From Planctomycetota bacterium (GTDB lineage: Bacteria; Planctomycetota; B15-G4; SIAN01): a stretch of DNA of 64,000 nt. Shown here in pieces: positions 1-8,514 of this stretch (the stretch's first letter is position 1; the number at the start of each line of letters is the position of its first letter). The notes under the pieces were generated by a model. The model was not told the origin of the DNA. It saw only the letters and a program-made list of their open reading frames with translations, and did not search any database. Location of the stretch: contig JANQQL010000028.1 in assembly GCA_028289345.1 (NCBI GenBank), forward strand, positions 62,001-126,000, read 5' to 3'. A program made the translations under genes and the position numbers.

Positions 1-646
1 CTCGAAGCGCCTCGCCGAACACCTCGGCCGCGCTGGTTTCGTCGGTCGCGAAGGTCCCCACTTTCAGCGTCTGGCCTTCTTGAAACGAGTAGGCATTCAC
101 CTCGGCATAGGTGATCCGCTGCGATGGATGCACCCGGGGCTGAACCACGAAGAACAGAAGCCTCTGTTCGGTCTCCGGAAGCTGCCACACTCGGACGATG
201 CTCTCCGCCAAGGAATGCACGGACCCAACCGACCCCAAAAGCTTGACCCGCTGCACTTTCGGCAATACCCGTGGCACCTGCTGCTTGGTCGAAGACCGGA
301 CAAATCTTCCCCCGTCCCAGCGAAACAGTTTGAAGGCCTTGGAAAGCTGAGCCGGCTCCAACCAGTCTTGCCCCGGATCGTGAAGGGCTTTGGGAACCGC
401 CTCGGGGATCACATACACGTGGAGCGTCTCGTTCTTGGGAGAAAACGGGGTGGCATACATGCCCCACCCGGCAAACTTCCACGACGAAAAGCCTAGCTGC
501 CTGACCAGCACCATGTGGATGGGCGGCCAAACCACCAGAACCGTGACGAGGAGCGTGAGGATGGCCCGACGGATCGCCCTCAGCCACGACGGCGTACCGA
601 GGCGGGGCGACGGTTCTGCGAGGACGCTTGTTCGCCGACTATCCAT
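1..646 (-). CDS. Membrane-anchored protein of unknown function (C-terminus beyond left edge)
   Basis: The frame is open from an ATG at 646 to the left edge of the window, so about 215 N-terminal residues are visible and the C-terminus is missing. There is one hydrophobic helix at residues 26-42, preceded by a basic stretch, so the bulk of the protein probably lies outside the membrane. No catalytic motif is visible; a short aromatic patch (WKFAGWGMYA) follows the helix. The start codon overlaps the stop of the HTTM-like gene by 8 nt, which implies translational coupling and co-transcription with the cytochrome-oxidase-assembly-like genes upstream. I do not recognise the family. A role alongside the HTTM-like membrane protein is an inference from position only. 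Confidence 0.7.
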   Translation of the reverse strand, partial: MDSRRTSVLAEPSPRLGTPSWLRAIRRAILTLLVTVLVVWPPIHMVLVRQLGFSSWKFAGWGMYATPFSPKNETLHVYVIPEAVPKALHDPGQDWLEPAQLSKAFKLFRWDGGRFVRSSTKQQVPRVLPKVQRVKLLGSVGSVHSLAESIVRVWQLPETEQRLLFFVVQPRVHPSQRITYAEVNAYSFQEGQTLKVGTFATDETSAAEVFGEALR

Positions 647-1619
647 CCCCAAAACTCCAAAGACGGACGTAGTGGATGACGAGGATGAAGAGGTAGGCCA
701 GGGGATAACTCCAACGCGCCTGCTTTGGGAAAAAGAGCAGCAAACAGGCGGCGTTGGTCAGGGCGAATCCTGTTTCGCCAGACACCACCGCGATCACGGT
801 CGCGGTCGGGAGCAACAGCAACAGCCCGAGCTCTCGGGTGCGACGCACCACCACCAACCACGGAAACACGATTTCCGTGACCAAGGTCAGCCAACATTGG
901 GCAATGAGAAAGCCGATCGCCCAGCCGGGATACACGAATGTCGCCGGACGCAACCAGTCCGGCTCACTCAACAATCCGGGCGCCGGCTCTCCGAACCAAC
1001 TGGCCATTCCCGCAAAGACGGCGAGGAAAAACTCGCTGATGCGCGAGCCTTCGGAAACGAACAGGAACAGGGCAAAGAACTCACCGTTTCCGTAGTAGCC
1101 GTGGAACAGCTTCTGAATGCCGGACCAAAAGTACACCGAGAGGATCGCAAACATGAGGAAACGGCACGCCGTGCCATCCACTTGGCCGGCAGATCCGGAA
1201 CCGGTTGGCCCGCTCACCACTCGCGGCGGCCATAGAAGTAGGATGCCGAGAGTCGCCGTCTCCAGCAGCGGGTGATTCCCGGTGTAGGGAAACTGCTGCC
1301 AAGACTCGACCAAGCGAACCGCAAAGCAAATCGCCAGTCCGACCCATTGGAGCCGCCGAGAGACAAGGACGATCGCGCAGCCCACGATCAGCGCGCGATG
1401 AGCCAGCGGCTGGAACAGTTCGAGCACGTCCTGAAAGGACTCGAACAGGAATCCGAGAGGGCCAATCCGAAGCACCGGCTCGAGCACCAGCTTGATGGCG
1501 AACCAACACACGAAGTGGCGATGCAGCGTCGCAGAGATGGGTCGGTCGAACCAATCACGCAACGCGCGAATTCGCGGATGAACGAAGGACCAGGCGCGGC
1601 GCGATGGAGAGGTTTCCAC
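639..1619 (-). CDS. HTTM-like multi-pass membrane protein
   Basis: This is a 326-residue protein with about eight hydrophobic segments and an N-terminal part (RIRALRDWFDRPIS) that resembles HTTM / vitamin-K-dependent-carboxylase-like membrane proteins. A central motif (YFWSGIQKLFHGYYGNG) fits that superfamily, but no carboxylase active site can be confirmed, so no enzymatic activity is assigned. I chose a GTG start at 1619, two bases after the stop of the COX2-like gene; the open frame runs further up to 1721, but that part overlaps the upstream gene. It lies third in a four-gene minus-strand unit, with an 8-nt overlap to the next gene. The coupling suggests that the membrane proteins act together with the exported copper-protein-like products. 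Confidence 0.65.
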   Translation of the reverse strand: METSPSRRAWSFVHPRIRALRDWFDRPISATLHRHFVCWFAIKLVLEPVLRIGPLGFLFESFQDVLELFQPLAHRALIVGCAIVLVSRRLQWVGLAICFAVRLVESWQQFPYTGNHPLLETATLGILLLWPPRVVSGPTGSGSAGQVDGTACRFLMFAILSVYFWSGIQKLFHGYYGNGEFFALFLFVSEGSRISEFFLAVFAGMASWFGEPAPGLLSEPDWLRPATFVYPGWAIGFLIAQCWLTLVTEIVFPWLVVVRRTRELGLLLLLPTATVIAVVSGETGFALTNAACLLLFFPKQARWSYPLAYLFILVIHYVRLWSFGDG

Positions 1620-1621
1620 GG

Positions 1622-2092
1622 TCAGCGCGTCTCGCTCTTTCGTGTCCGGAGCCAGGCGTCGAACGACGCGGCTGGCTCCACCACGAGAGTGCCCAGGAGT
1701 TCGTCGTGGGTGAATCCGCACATCTGACTGCCATGCATGTCGAAGACTCCCGCCTCCCTGGCAGCCAAGGGCAGCGTGACCGGACTGTCGGGGACGGCGA
1801 CCTCAACCAGGTCCCAGTTCGGCAAGTGAAAGGAGTAGACGTAGTCGGCGCTGCGCAGCTCGAGTTTCACCGCGTGCCCGGCGGGCAAGTGCAGTTCTCT
1901 TCTCGTGCGAACGTCGTCGGGGGTGTCCAAAACACCGTCCGGACCGGGAAACTCGATTTCCCAACGAAACTCGTCACCGGTCACCCTCACCACCAAAGGA
2001 ATCGCCGAGTTCCAGATTTGTGGTTCCGGGCAGCCGGAAAGGATGGCAAGGGCGAGGATTCCCCCTCTCCACTTTCTTTGCCATCCCTTCAC
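1622..2092 (-). CDS. COX2-like cupredoxin lipoprotein with incomplete CuA ligands
   Basis: This is a 156-residue exported protein with a lipobox (LSGC, Cys21). The fold signature of cytochrome c oxidase subunit II is visible: VTGDEFRWE near residue 38, a YSFHLP segment near 86-91 and a GSQMCGFTHDEL segment at 121-132. In a true CuA site the pattern is HSF followed by CxExCGxxHxxM. Here the first His is Tyr86, the first Cys is Gly121, and the Met is Leu132; only Cys125 and His129 remain, with His89 and His120 nearby. It therefore cannot form a standard CuA centre, though a mononuclear copper site is possible. There is no membrane domain. It starts 8 bp after the SCO1-fusion gene, which supports a copper or redox context. 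Confidence 0.75.
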   Translation of the reverse strand: MKGWQRKWRGGILALAILSGCPEPQIWNSAIPLVVRVTGDEFRWEIEFPGPDGVLDTPDDVRTRRELHLPAGHAVKLELRSADYVYSFHLPNWDLVEVAVPDSPVTLPLAAREAGVFDMHGSQMCGFTHDELLGTLVVEPAASFDAWLRTRKSETR

Positions 2093-2100
2093 CCGCAGTC

Positions 2101-4746
2101 CTAGCCTTCCTCTTCGATGGTGAGGGTTTGGTTCGCGGCAATCGGCCCCGCAAGGGTCTGAGTCTTGCCGGACGGCCAGGTGACCGTGACCTGGTCGACT
2201 TGGGAAGCCTCACCCAAGCCGAAGTAGAGAGGCTTCGAGCTCTGAGCGAGATAGCCGGATTGCCCGTCGTGAACCTTCAGGAACGAGGACTCGCCGACCT
2301 CGACCGACACCCGAGCTCCCAACCCGTCTCGGTTGGATTTGCTGCCCACCAACTGAATCTCGAGGCGGTTCACGGTTTTCTGATCGGACAGGGAACTGAT
2401 CAGCACCATCGGTTCCGTGTTGAACTCATTGGTGACGATGTCCAGATCCCCATCTCCGTCCACGTCGAACATGACCGATGAGCGGCTCCCCTTGGCGGCC
2501 CACACCACCACCTTGCCGGTCCGATCCACGCAGAACTTGTGGCCCGCGTCCGCTTCGTCACAATCCAGTTCATACCAGGGCGCCGAGCTGCCATCCCGGC
2601 GCGGCTCGGCTCCGAGAATGAACTCACTGTGTAGGAATCGGTCCCCGTTGTTGTTGAGCAGAACCGAGTTCACTCCGTAGCGGAACGGGTAGTTCATGCT
2701 CGACGTCAAGAACGCGTCGTCGAATCCGTCCGCGTTCAGGTCCCCCACACTCAGGCCCCAAGGCCAGTAGTTCTCGGCACCGACTTCATCCGACACCTCG
2801 CGAAACTTGCCACCTCCCTCGTTGCGGAAGAAGGCGTTGCCCATCACGTGGTTACCATCGGTCTTCAAGAATCGCGGCGGGTAAGAGTCCGCCATCTTCA
2901 AGGTCTCGGCATACCAGTATCGCTTCTTCATGTAGAAGTAATCGACCATGTCCGTGTGCATGTCGGTGGTGAAGATGTCCAGCAGTCCGTCATTGTCGAA
3001 ATCGAAGGCCTTGATCCCCATGGCGCCCCAGGAGGTCCTCGGGAACAGCTCCCGGCTCTTCTTGACGAACTTCTTGCCTTCCACGTTCTCGTAGTACTCG
3101 TCGTGCCCCTGCATGCTCAGGACGTAAAGATCCGGCCAACCATCCTCGTTCAGGTCCATGGGACTGGCGTCACCGGTCCAGCTCCGATCGAACAGGCCAA
3201 CTTTTTGAGACACGTCTTCGAACGTGCCGTCCCCGCGGTTGCGATAGAGGATGCTGAGTTCGGCACGAGACGGGGTGAGCTGGCCGGCGAATGCATCTCG
3301 CAAGCCTTTGTAGAAGCCCCCTTCCCCTTGTTGGTCCCGGGTGTACTGCCCAACGTTGCTGAGGAACAGGTCCAAGTGACCATCCCGATCGTAATCGAAA
3401 AACGCGCCACCGGAGGAGTGCCCGACATAGTCCAAGCCAGCGGCGGCAGAGACGTCTTCGAACTTGCCGCTTCCGTCATTCCGGAATAGGACATTGCCGC
3501 CGCGCACCGTGGTGACGAACAAGTCCGAGTCCCCGTCGTTGTCCACATCGGCGAACAGCCCGGCCACCGACACCCGGCCAGCCACGGCCACACCCGCCGC
3601 TTCGGTGATGTCGGCGAACTTGCCCCCCCCTTCGTTGCGGAACAGGGCATTCGGCCCGGCCTGATTGGCAAAGTACACGTCCAACAACCCGTCGCCATCG
3701 ACGTCGGCAACCGCCACCCCATTGCCGTGGTCGTAGTGAACGCCGAAGTAGTCCTTGCCCGAATCCTCGACGATGACGTTGCGCCAATTGATGCCGCTGT
3801 CCGGAAGCTGATCGGTCAAGCGGAAGTCGTAGAAAACCTCGAAGTCACCAACCGTGGCGAGCTGTGCCTCGGCACGCTCCTTCATCCACGCCACTTCGCG
3901 AACCTCGGGAGGTTCCCAAATGTGTCGCACTCCTTGGTCGTCGATCTCGTCGTCGGCCACGTCGCCAGGAATCGCCCCAGCATGGCGCCGCTCCCAGATC
4001 GGACGACCATCCGCCATCGTCCCCTTCTTCTTTGCCTCGGGAGAATCGCCTTCGATTCGGGAATCCTTCAACAACTCCTCGACCTTGGCAGACATCCGAC
4101 TCACGGCCTCGGGGTCGAGAGCGTCGTAGTAACCGACAACTTTCAGGCCTCGATCGACCAGCACGAAGTTCTGACTATGGGCAATCACCGCATCGGCGTC
4201 GTCCTTGGTCTCTTCGAACACTGCAAGCTTGAAGTCGTCCTTGCTGATCTTCCAGATGGACTCTCGGTCGCCGGTCAAGAACGTCCAATGACTCAGGTCC
4301 GCACCGACCTGCTCCGCATACCCGGAAAGCACGGAAGGAGTGTCATGGGCCGGATCCACGGTCAAGCTGACGAAGTGGATTTCGTCCCACCAGGGCTTGT
4401 TCCGGTACTGCTTCTGGAGCTTGACGAACTCCGCCGTCTGCGCCGGACAGGTCGCTCCGCATCGGGTGAAGATGAAGGAGGCCACCCAAACTTTGCCCTG
4501 GAGCATGTCACTGGCGAACGGATCGCCGTCCTGATTCACCAAAATGAAACCGGGAAGGGTGCCTAGGACTCGCCCTTGCTGGGCCTCGCCTCCGGGCGTC
4601 GATGATCCCGGCGGGGTGACCGGGGCGTCGCTGGCCTCGTCGCTCCCGCAACCTGTCAGTAACGCCGCCAAGAGGATGGTCGGGGTCAGGGCCCCACGCA
4701 GACCGCGATCCGGACGATGGTCCGCGTTCGAGTCTCGATCCCTCAC
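2101..4746 (-). CDS. Lipoprotein fusing a SCO1/SenC domain to FG-GAP/VCBS repeats and an ASPIC/UnbV domain
   Basis: The 881-residue product begins with a signal peptide and lipobox (LLTGC, Cys33). Residues about 60-210 are a thioredoxin-fold SCO1/SenC domain with the copper-binding CxxxC (Cys96, Cys100) and the distal His190. SCO1 proteins deliver copper to, or reduce, the CuA site of cytochrome oxidase. A linker follows, then from about residue 330 a string of VCBS/FG-GAP repeats carrying DxDGDGxxD calcium-loop motifs, and an ASPIC/UnbV-type C-terminus (about 800-875), as in CRTAC1-like proteins. The GTG start at 4746 has a good AAGGAG ribosome site. It heads a four-gene unit with the COX2-like cupredoxin. 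The fusion of a copper chaperone to a seven-bladed-propeller-type module is unusual. Both halves are clear; the combined function is unknown. Confidence 0.9.
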   Translation of the reverse strand: MRDRDSNADHRPDRGLRGALTPTILLAALLTGCGSDEASDAPVTPPGSSTPGGEAQQGRVLGTLPGFILVNQDGDPFASDMLQGKVWVASFIFTRCGATCPAQTAEFVKLQKQYRNKPWWDEIHFVSLTVDPAHDTPSVLSGYAEQVGADLSHWTFLTGDRESIWKISKDDFKLAVFEETKDDADAVIAHSQNFVLVDRGLKVVGYYDALDPEAVSRMSAKVEELLKDSRIEGDSPEAKKKGTMADGRPIWERRHAGAIPGDVADDEIDDQGVRHIWEPPEVREVAWMKERAEAQLATVGDFEVFYDFRLTDQLPDSGINWRNVIVEDSGKDYFGVHYDHGNGVAVADVDGDGLLDVYFANQAGPNALFRNEGGGKFADITEAAGVAVAGRVSVAGLFADVDNDGDSDLFVTTVRGGNVLFRNDGSGKFEDVSAAAGLDYVGHSSGGAFFDYDRDGHLDLFLSNVGQYTRDQQGEGGFYKGLRDAFAGQLTPSRAELSILYRNRGDGTFEDVSQKVGLFDRSWTGDASPMDLNEDGWPDLYVLSMQGHDEYYENVEGKKFVKKSRELFPRTSWGAMGIKAFDFDNDGLLDIFTTDMHTDMVDYFYMKKRYWYAETLKMADSYPPRFLKTDGNHVMGNAFFRNEGGGKFREVSDEVGAENYWPWGLSVGDLNADGFDDAFLTSSMNYPFRYGVNSVLLNNNGDRFLHSEFILGAEPRRDGSSAPWYELDCDEADAGHKFCVDRTGKVVVWAAKGSRSSVMFDVDGDGDLDIVTNEFNTEPMVLISSLSDQKTVNRLEIQLVGSKSNRDGLGARVSVEVGESSFLKVHDGQSGYLAQSSKPLYFGLGEASQVDQVTVTWPSGKTQTLAGPIAANQTLTIEEEG

Positions 4747-4953
4747 AGGTCACTCCTTCCGTCTTGTCAGTGTCACGCGCTCGGAAGTCCGACGATGGAG
4801 CGTTCGAGGGTCATCGCGCCCCGTTCGGACCACTCCGATGCTTTATCGAATTCCGACCCCGGGGACCAGGAATCCCCCCCGATGACGCCAATGACAGGAA
4901 CTCAATGGCACGGCTCTCCACAAGCGGCCAGACGAGATAGACTGTGACTGACC

Positions 4954-6249
4954 GTGACTGACTCACGCCACCCCTCGTGTTGGACACTGCGCGATCGGAG
5001 CCGCTCGACCATTGTCGGCGACGGTCGTTCGTTGGCGACCGCTTCGAGGCAGCGCCCAGGAATCCTCGGTCCCTGCCAATCACTTCCCTGGGCACTTCCC
5101 TGGGCACTTCGTCGGGGCCTTCAGGCCTCGCTGCTCATCGTGGCCGCATGCGGGCGGTCCAGCGACGGTCCCGGAGCCCCTGGCCCCTTTGTGGTCCGAC
5201 CCGGGGAGAGTATCCAAGCCGCTCTGGAACAGGCCGCCAATGACCCCGTCAACAAACACGTCCGAGTCATGGCCGGGACTTACCGGCCGGCGCGTCACGC
5301 CCAAGCCATGATCTGGTTCAACGACCGCCACGACGGGATCCTGTTGGAAGCCGTGGGTGACGTGACTTTGACTGCCGCCAACCCGAAGGTGTCCCGCCCC
5401 GACGATGTCGGTCACCCGGCGGTTGTCAACCACGTCGTGTACTTCGGGGACGGGATCTCGTCGGACACCGTGCTGCGTGGCTTCACCATTACTGGCGCCA
5501 ACAACTACGTGACCTGGTCGGACGACCCTCTCACTCAGCCCGAAATCGGCGTGCCGGGGCTGGAGAAAGACCGCTACTTCTACACTGACGGCGGCGGCAT
5601 CAAGATTTTCGGGCGATCGGCTCCCACCATCGAACGCTGCGTGGTGACGGACAACTATGCCAGCCCTTGTGCCGCGGGTGTCTCGATCGAACACCGGGGT
5701 CACAACCAACACCCCGCCATCCTGCGAGACTGTGTGTTTCGACAAAACCGCAGCCCGGTGACCGGACCGGCGGTCGATCTTCTCCACGGCAGCGCCGCCA
5801 TCCTGGACAACTGCCTGTTCGTCGGCAATCTGTCCGGCACCCCGATGGATGACCGAAGCCGCTTTCTCGGCAAGTGGCGCCCCGAACATGGATCCGGTGC
5901 ACTCACGGTGTTCCCGAAATCCCGTGTCGAAGTGCGCCGCTGCACATTCACCGGCAACCGCAGCGGGGTCGACGACGCCAGCGGCGCGAGCATCTACGAA
6001 AGCTGCATCTTCTGGGCAAACAATGTGGCCGGCGGCTGGGCCCCGGGGGAGAAGTATGAGGCAGACCTCGCCCCAGGAACCCAAATGACCCGGTGCTTCT
6101 TGGGAGGCGGAGGCCTTGTCGATCTGCGAGAGACCATCGACAAAAGTCTGAACCATCTCGATTGCTCCGACCCCCAATTCAACGAAGCCTTCGAGGCCAC
6201 GGCCCCGGAGTTCTCCGATGCTGGCTATCGAAGGCCTTCGTTCGAGTGA
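4954..6249 (+). CDS. Right-handed beta-helix lipoprotein
   Basis: The product is up to 431 residues. A hydrophobic segment ending in a lipobox-like IVAAC (about residues 58-66) is followed by a parallel beta-helix domain: an N-terminal GESIQAALEQA segment typical of pectate-lyase-like helices and repeated short strands such as DTVLRGFTITGANN, PTIERCVVTDN and RVEVRRCTFTGN. This architecture is common in surface polysaccharide lyases or binding proteins, but no catalytic residues can be assigned. The GTG at 4954 is the outermost start. About 45 residues then precede the signal, so an internal TTG at 5032 may be the true start. The signal region contains 2.5 copies of a 12-bp repeat (5081-5110). 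It is transcribed divergently from the SCO1-fusion gene. Confidence 0.75.
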   Translation: MTDSRHPSCWTLRDRSRSTIVGDGRSLATASRQRPGILGPCQSLPWALPWALRRGLQASLLIVAACGRSSDGPGAPGPFVVRPGESIQAALEQAANDPVNKHVRVMAGTYRPARHAQAMIWFNDRHDGILLEAVGDVTLTAANPKVSRPDDVGHPAVVNHVVYFGDGISSDTVLRGFTITGANNYVTWSDDPLTQPEIGVPGLEKDRYFYTDGGGIKIFGRSAPTIERCVVTDNYASPCAAGVSIEHRGHNQHPAILRDCVFRQNRSPVTGPAVDLLHGSAAILDNCLFVGNLSGTPMDDRSRFLGKWRPEHGSGALTVFPKSRVEVRRCTFTGNRSGVDDASGASIYESCIFWANNVAGGWAPGEKYEADLAPGTQMTRCFLGGGGLVDLRETIDKSLNHLDCSDPQFNEAFEATAPEFSDAGYRRPSFE

Positions 6250-6603
6250 CTCGCCCAGCCGTTGCCCCCGAGTTCAACAGATCTTCGAAGACTTCCGGCG
6301 TTCTCCCTCGCCATGGTCTGTGACCCCGCGTTGAGAGCGTCAAAATGACGAAGCCTGCAAGGACTTGAGTCATCCGCCAAGAGCCCTCATGAGGCGTGCG
6401 GGCGCGTGGCAACTCGACAGTCCTCCCTGTCCGGCCGCGGAGCGTCCTCTGTCCCAAGACGCTTCGAATGTCAGGTCCGAATCCGGCCAGCAGTCACGAT
6501 CCCGACCGATATGGTGAGTCGATTCCGTCGTCCGAAGATCCTCTGGCCGAGATCTTCTGGAATGGGGCGAACAGGAATCGCCCCGTCATCCGCGAGAAAG
6601 CCC
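6250..6603. other. Intergenic, no gene recognised
   Basis: These 354 bases lie between the beta-helix gene and the PLP decarboxylase. Several frames are open because of the high GC content, and one is continuous with the decarboxylase frame back to 6406, but the encoded residues are not protein-like. No hairpin with a T-tract, no repeat and no convincing promoter could be picked out by eye. The region presumably holds the decarboxylase promoter. Confidence 0.5.
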
Positions 6604-8073
6604 ATGCAGAACGCTGCCCCGAATGAATCAACCTTGGATCCGGCGGATTGGGAGAACTTTCGTCAACTCGCCCACCGCATGCTGGATGACATGCTCGATC
6701 ACTCGCGCACGCTGCGGGAACGACCGGCGTGGCAGCCAATGCCGGATGGATCCAAAGATCGCCTGCGCCAGCCGTTGCCAACCCAAGGACGAGCCGCGGA
6801 AGAAGTGTATGACCTCTTCCGAGACCACGTGTTGCCCTACACCAACGGCAATCGTCATCCTGGATTCGTGGGCTGGGTCCAAGGCAACGGAACTCCTTTG
6901 GCGATGATGGCGGAAATGCTAGCCGCCGGCATGAATCCTCATTGCGCAGGCTTCGAGCAAGCCTCGACCTATGTCGAGACGCAGGCGCTGGAATGGTTGC
7001 GCGAGATCATGGGCTTCCCCGAGGGGAGCTCCGGCCTGCTGGTGAGTGGCGGCACGATGGCCAACTTCGTGGGCTTGGCAGCGGCAAGAGACTCGGGCGC
7101 GGGGGGCAGCATTCGCTACCAAGGCATGCAGAGGAGCTCCCCCGATCCACTGCTCACCTACTACGTCTCGGAAGAGATCCATGGATGGGCGTCAAAGTCC
7201 GCCCACCTCCTCGGGCTCGGTGAGGCCTCACGACGCACGATTCGCGCGGACGATCAACAACAAATGCGCATCGACGAACTGGAAACGTGCATTCGCGCCG
7301 ACCGAGCCGCGGGCCATCAGCCGTTTTGCGTCATCGGGACTGCCGGGACGATCAATACCGGCGCGATCGACGACCTCGAGGCACTGGCAGACCTGTGTCA
7401 ACGGGACGGTCTGTGGTTTCACGTCGATGGCGCGTTCGGGGCCTGGGCACGACTCTCGTCCACCCACCGCGAGCGAGTCCGCGGCATCGAACGTGCAGAC
7501 TCTCTCGCGTTCGATCTCCACAAATGGGGATACCTCCCGTTCGAGGTGGCCTGTGTTTTGGTCCGCGACGGCAACGCCCACCGCGCTCCTTTCTCAATCC
7601 AGGGCGGCTACCTGAAGCCCCAAGAGCGAGGCGTTTCTTCGGCCGGCCTCCCCTTCGCCGAACGCGGTCTCGAGCTCACTCGCGACTTCAAGGCGCTGAA
7701 GGTTTGGATGAGCTTGCTCGTCCACGGAACAGACACCCTCGGCACGGTCATTGACCAAAACATCCAGCAAGCCGACCGACTCCGCCAAGCCCTCGAACAA
7801 GACCCGCTCTTTGAGCTCTTGGCACCGGTCGCGTTGAACGTGGTTTGCTTCCGGGCAGCTCCTCGCCAGGTCCCGGAGGCGGCGTGGGATGAGTTGAATC
7901 ACGAGCTCTTGATGACGGTCCAGGAGTCTGGGGTCGGGGTCCCTTCAGGGACCACATTTCATGGTCGCTTCGCTCTCCGAGCCGCGTTCACCAACCATCG
8001 AACCCGGATCTCGGACGTCGACACATTGGCTCGGAGACTGGCAGAGATCGCTCGCACTCTTTCCGAAGGGTGA
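6604..8073 (+). CDS. PLP-dependent group II decarboxylase (aromatic-L-amino-acid / glutamate decarboxylase family)
   Basis: The 489-residue product is a fold-type I PLP enzyme of the group II decarboxylase family, which removes the alpha-carboxylate from aromatic amino acids, glutamate, aspartate or related substrates. Visible family features are the N-terminal HPGFVGWVQGNGTP substrate-loop region, the SGGTMANFVGLAAAR cofactor-phosphate region, the FHVDGAFGAW segment with the pyridine-binding Asp, and DLHKWGYLPF carrying the PLP lysine (Lys307). Length is normal for the family. I chose the ATG at 6604 because the upstream part of the open frame has no family similarity. The substrate cannot be read from the sequence. 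It stands alone, and copy 1 of the 3'-end repeat starts 18 bases after its stop. Confidence 0.88.
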   Translation: MQNAAPNESTLDPADWENFRQLAHRMLDDMLDHSRTLRERPAWQPMPDGSKDRLRQPLPTQGRAAEEVYDLFRDHVLPYTNGNRHPGFVGWVQGNGTPLAMMAEMLAAGMNPHCAGFEQASTYVETQALEWLREIMGFPEGSSGLLVSGGTMANFVGLAAARDSGAGGSIRYQGMQRSSPDPLLTYYVSEEIHGWASKSAHLLGLGEASRRTIRADDQQQMRIDELETCIRADRAAGHQPFCVIGTAGTINTGAIDDLEALADLCQRDGLWFHVDGAFGAWARLSSTHRERVRGIERADSLAFDLHKWGYLPFEVACVLVRDGNAHRAPFSIQGGYLKPQERGVSSAGLPFAERGLELTRDFKALKVWMSLLVHGTDTLGTVIDQNIQQADRLRQALEQDPLFELLAPVALNVVCFRAAPRQVPEAAWDELNHELLMTVQESGVGVPSGTTFHGRFALRAAFTNHRTRISDVDTLARRLAEIARTLSEG

Positions 8074-8514
8074 GCGGAATCGACTCTGCTCAAGCAGACC
8101 GACGAAGAAAGTCTCTCCGCGCCCGGTCGGATCTCGCCTCCGTCATCGTCCTCGAGTCCCGACGAGTCCACCACCGATTCGCCCGCGGTCCGACGCCCGG
8201 GTAGAGACGAAAATCTGTCGATCAGCCTCCGAGGCCTTTTTCACCGTCCGGCGAGGAGGCTTACCACCCCTCGGACGAATGACCGAGGTTCGGGGAAGGC
8301 TCCTCACTTTTCCCGCCCTTGGAATCGGGCATGATCTTGGGAGAGGTCTATAGGAGGATCTCCTCAACGGCCTGCTCGCCCGGATGATTCATGAAGTTCG
8401 TCGCGAGAATGGGTCAAACGCTGTTTCCGGCGAGGACCGACGGCGGTTTTCACCGCACGCGCGTCCGACGACCGTGAAGGATGGAAATCCTCGGAATCCG
8501 GGTTAGGGCTTCCC
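8074..8514. other. Intergenic region holding repeat copy 1
   Basis: This 441-base gap between two plus-strand genes contains the first copy of the 3'-end-associated repeat (8092-8256). The remaining 258 bases lead into the propeller lipoprotein gene. They contain no long protein-like frame and no clear terminator with a T-tract. They probably hold that gene's promoter, which I cannot place. Confidence 0.5.
8092..8256 (+). repeat. 3'-end-associated dispersed repeat, copy 1
   Basis: Read on the plus strand the element begins AGCAGACCGACGAAGAAAGTC and ends with a CCGAGGC-CTTTTTCACCGTCCGGCG segment; its ends are imperfect inverted repeats of each other. A central inverted repeat (TCGTC ... GACGA, about 8148-8165) could form a hairpin. 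It aligns along its length with the copies at 38530-38684 and 54444-54609 when those are read on the minus strand; the best-conserved parts are the ends, the GATTCGCC segment and the GAGACGA-AAAT-CTGTCGATC segment. It starts 18 bases after the stop codon of the decarboxylase gene and has the same orientation as that gene. Confidence 0.75.
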
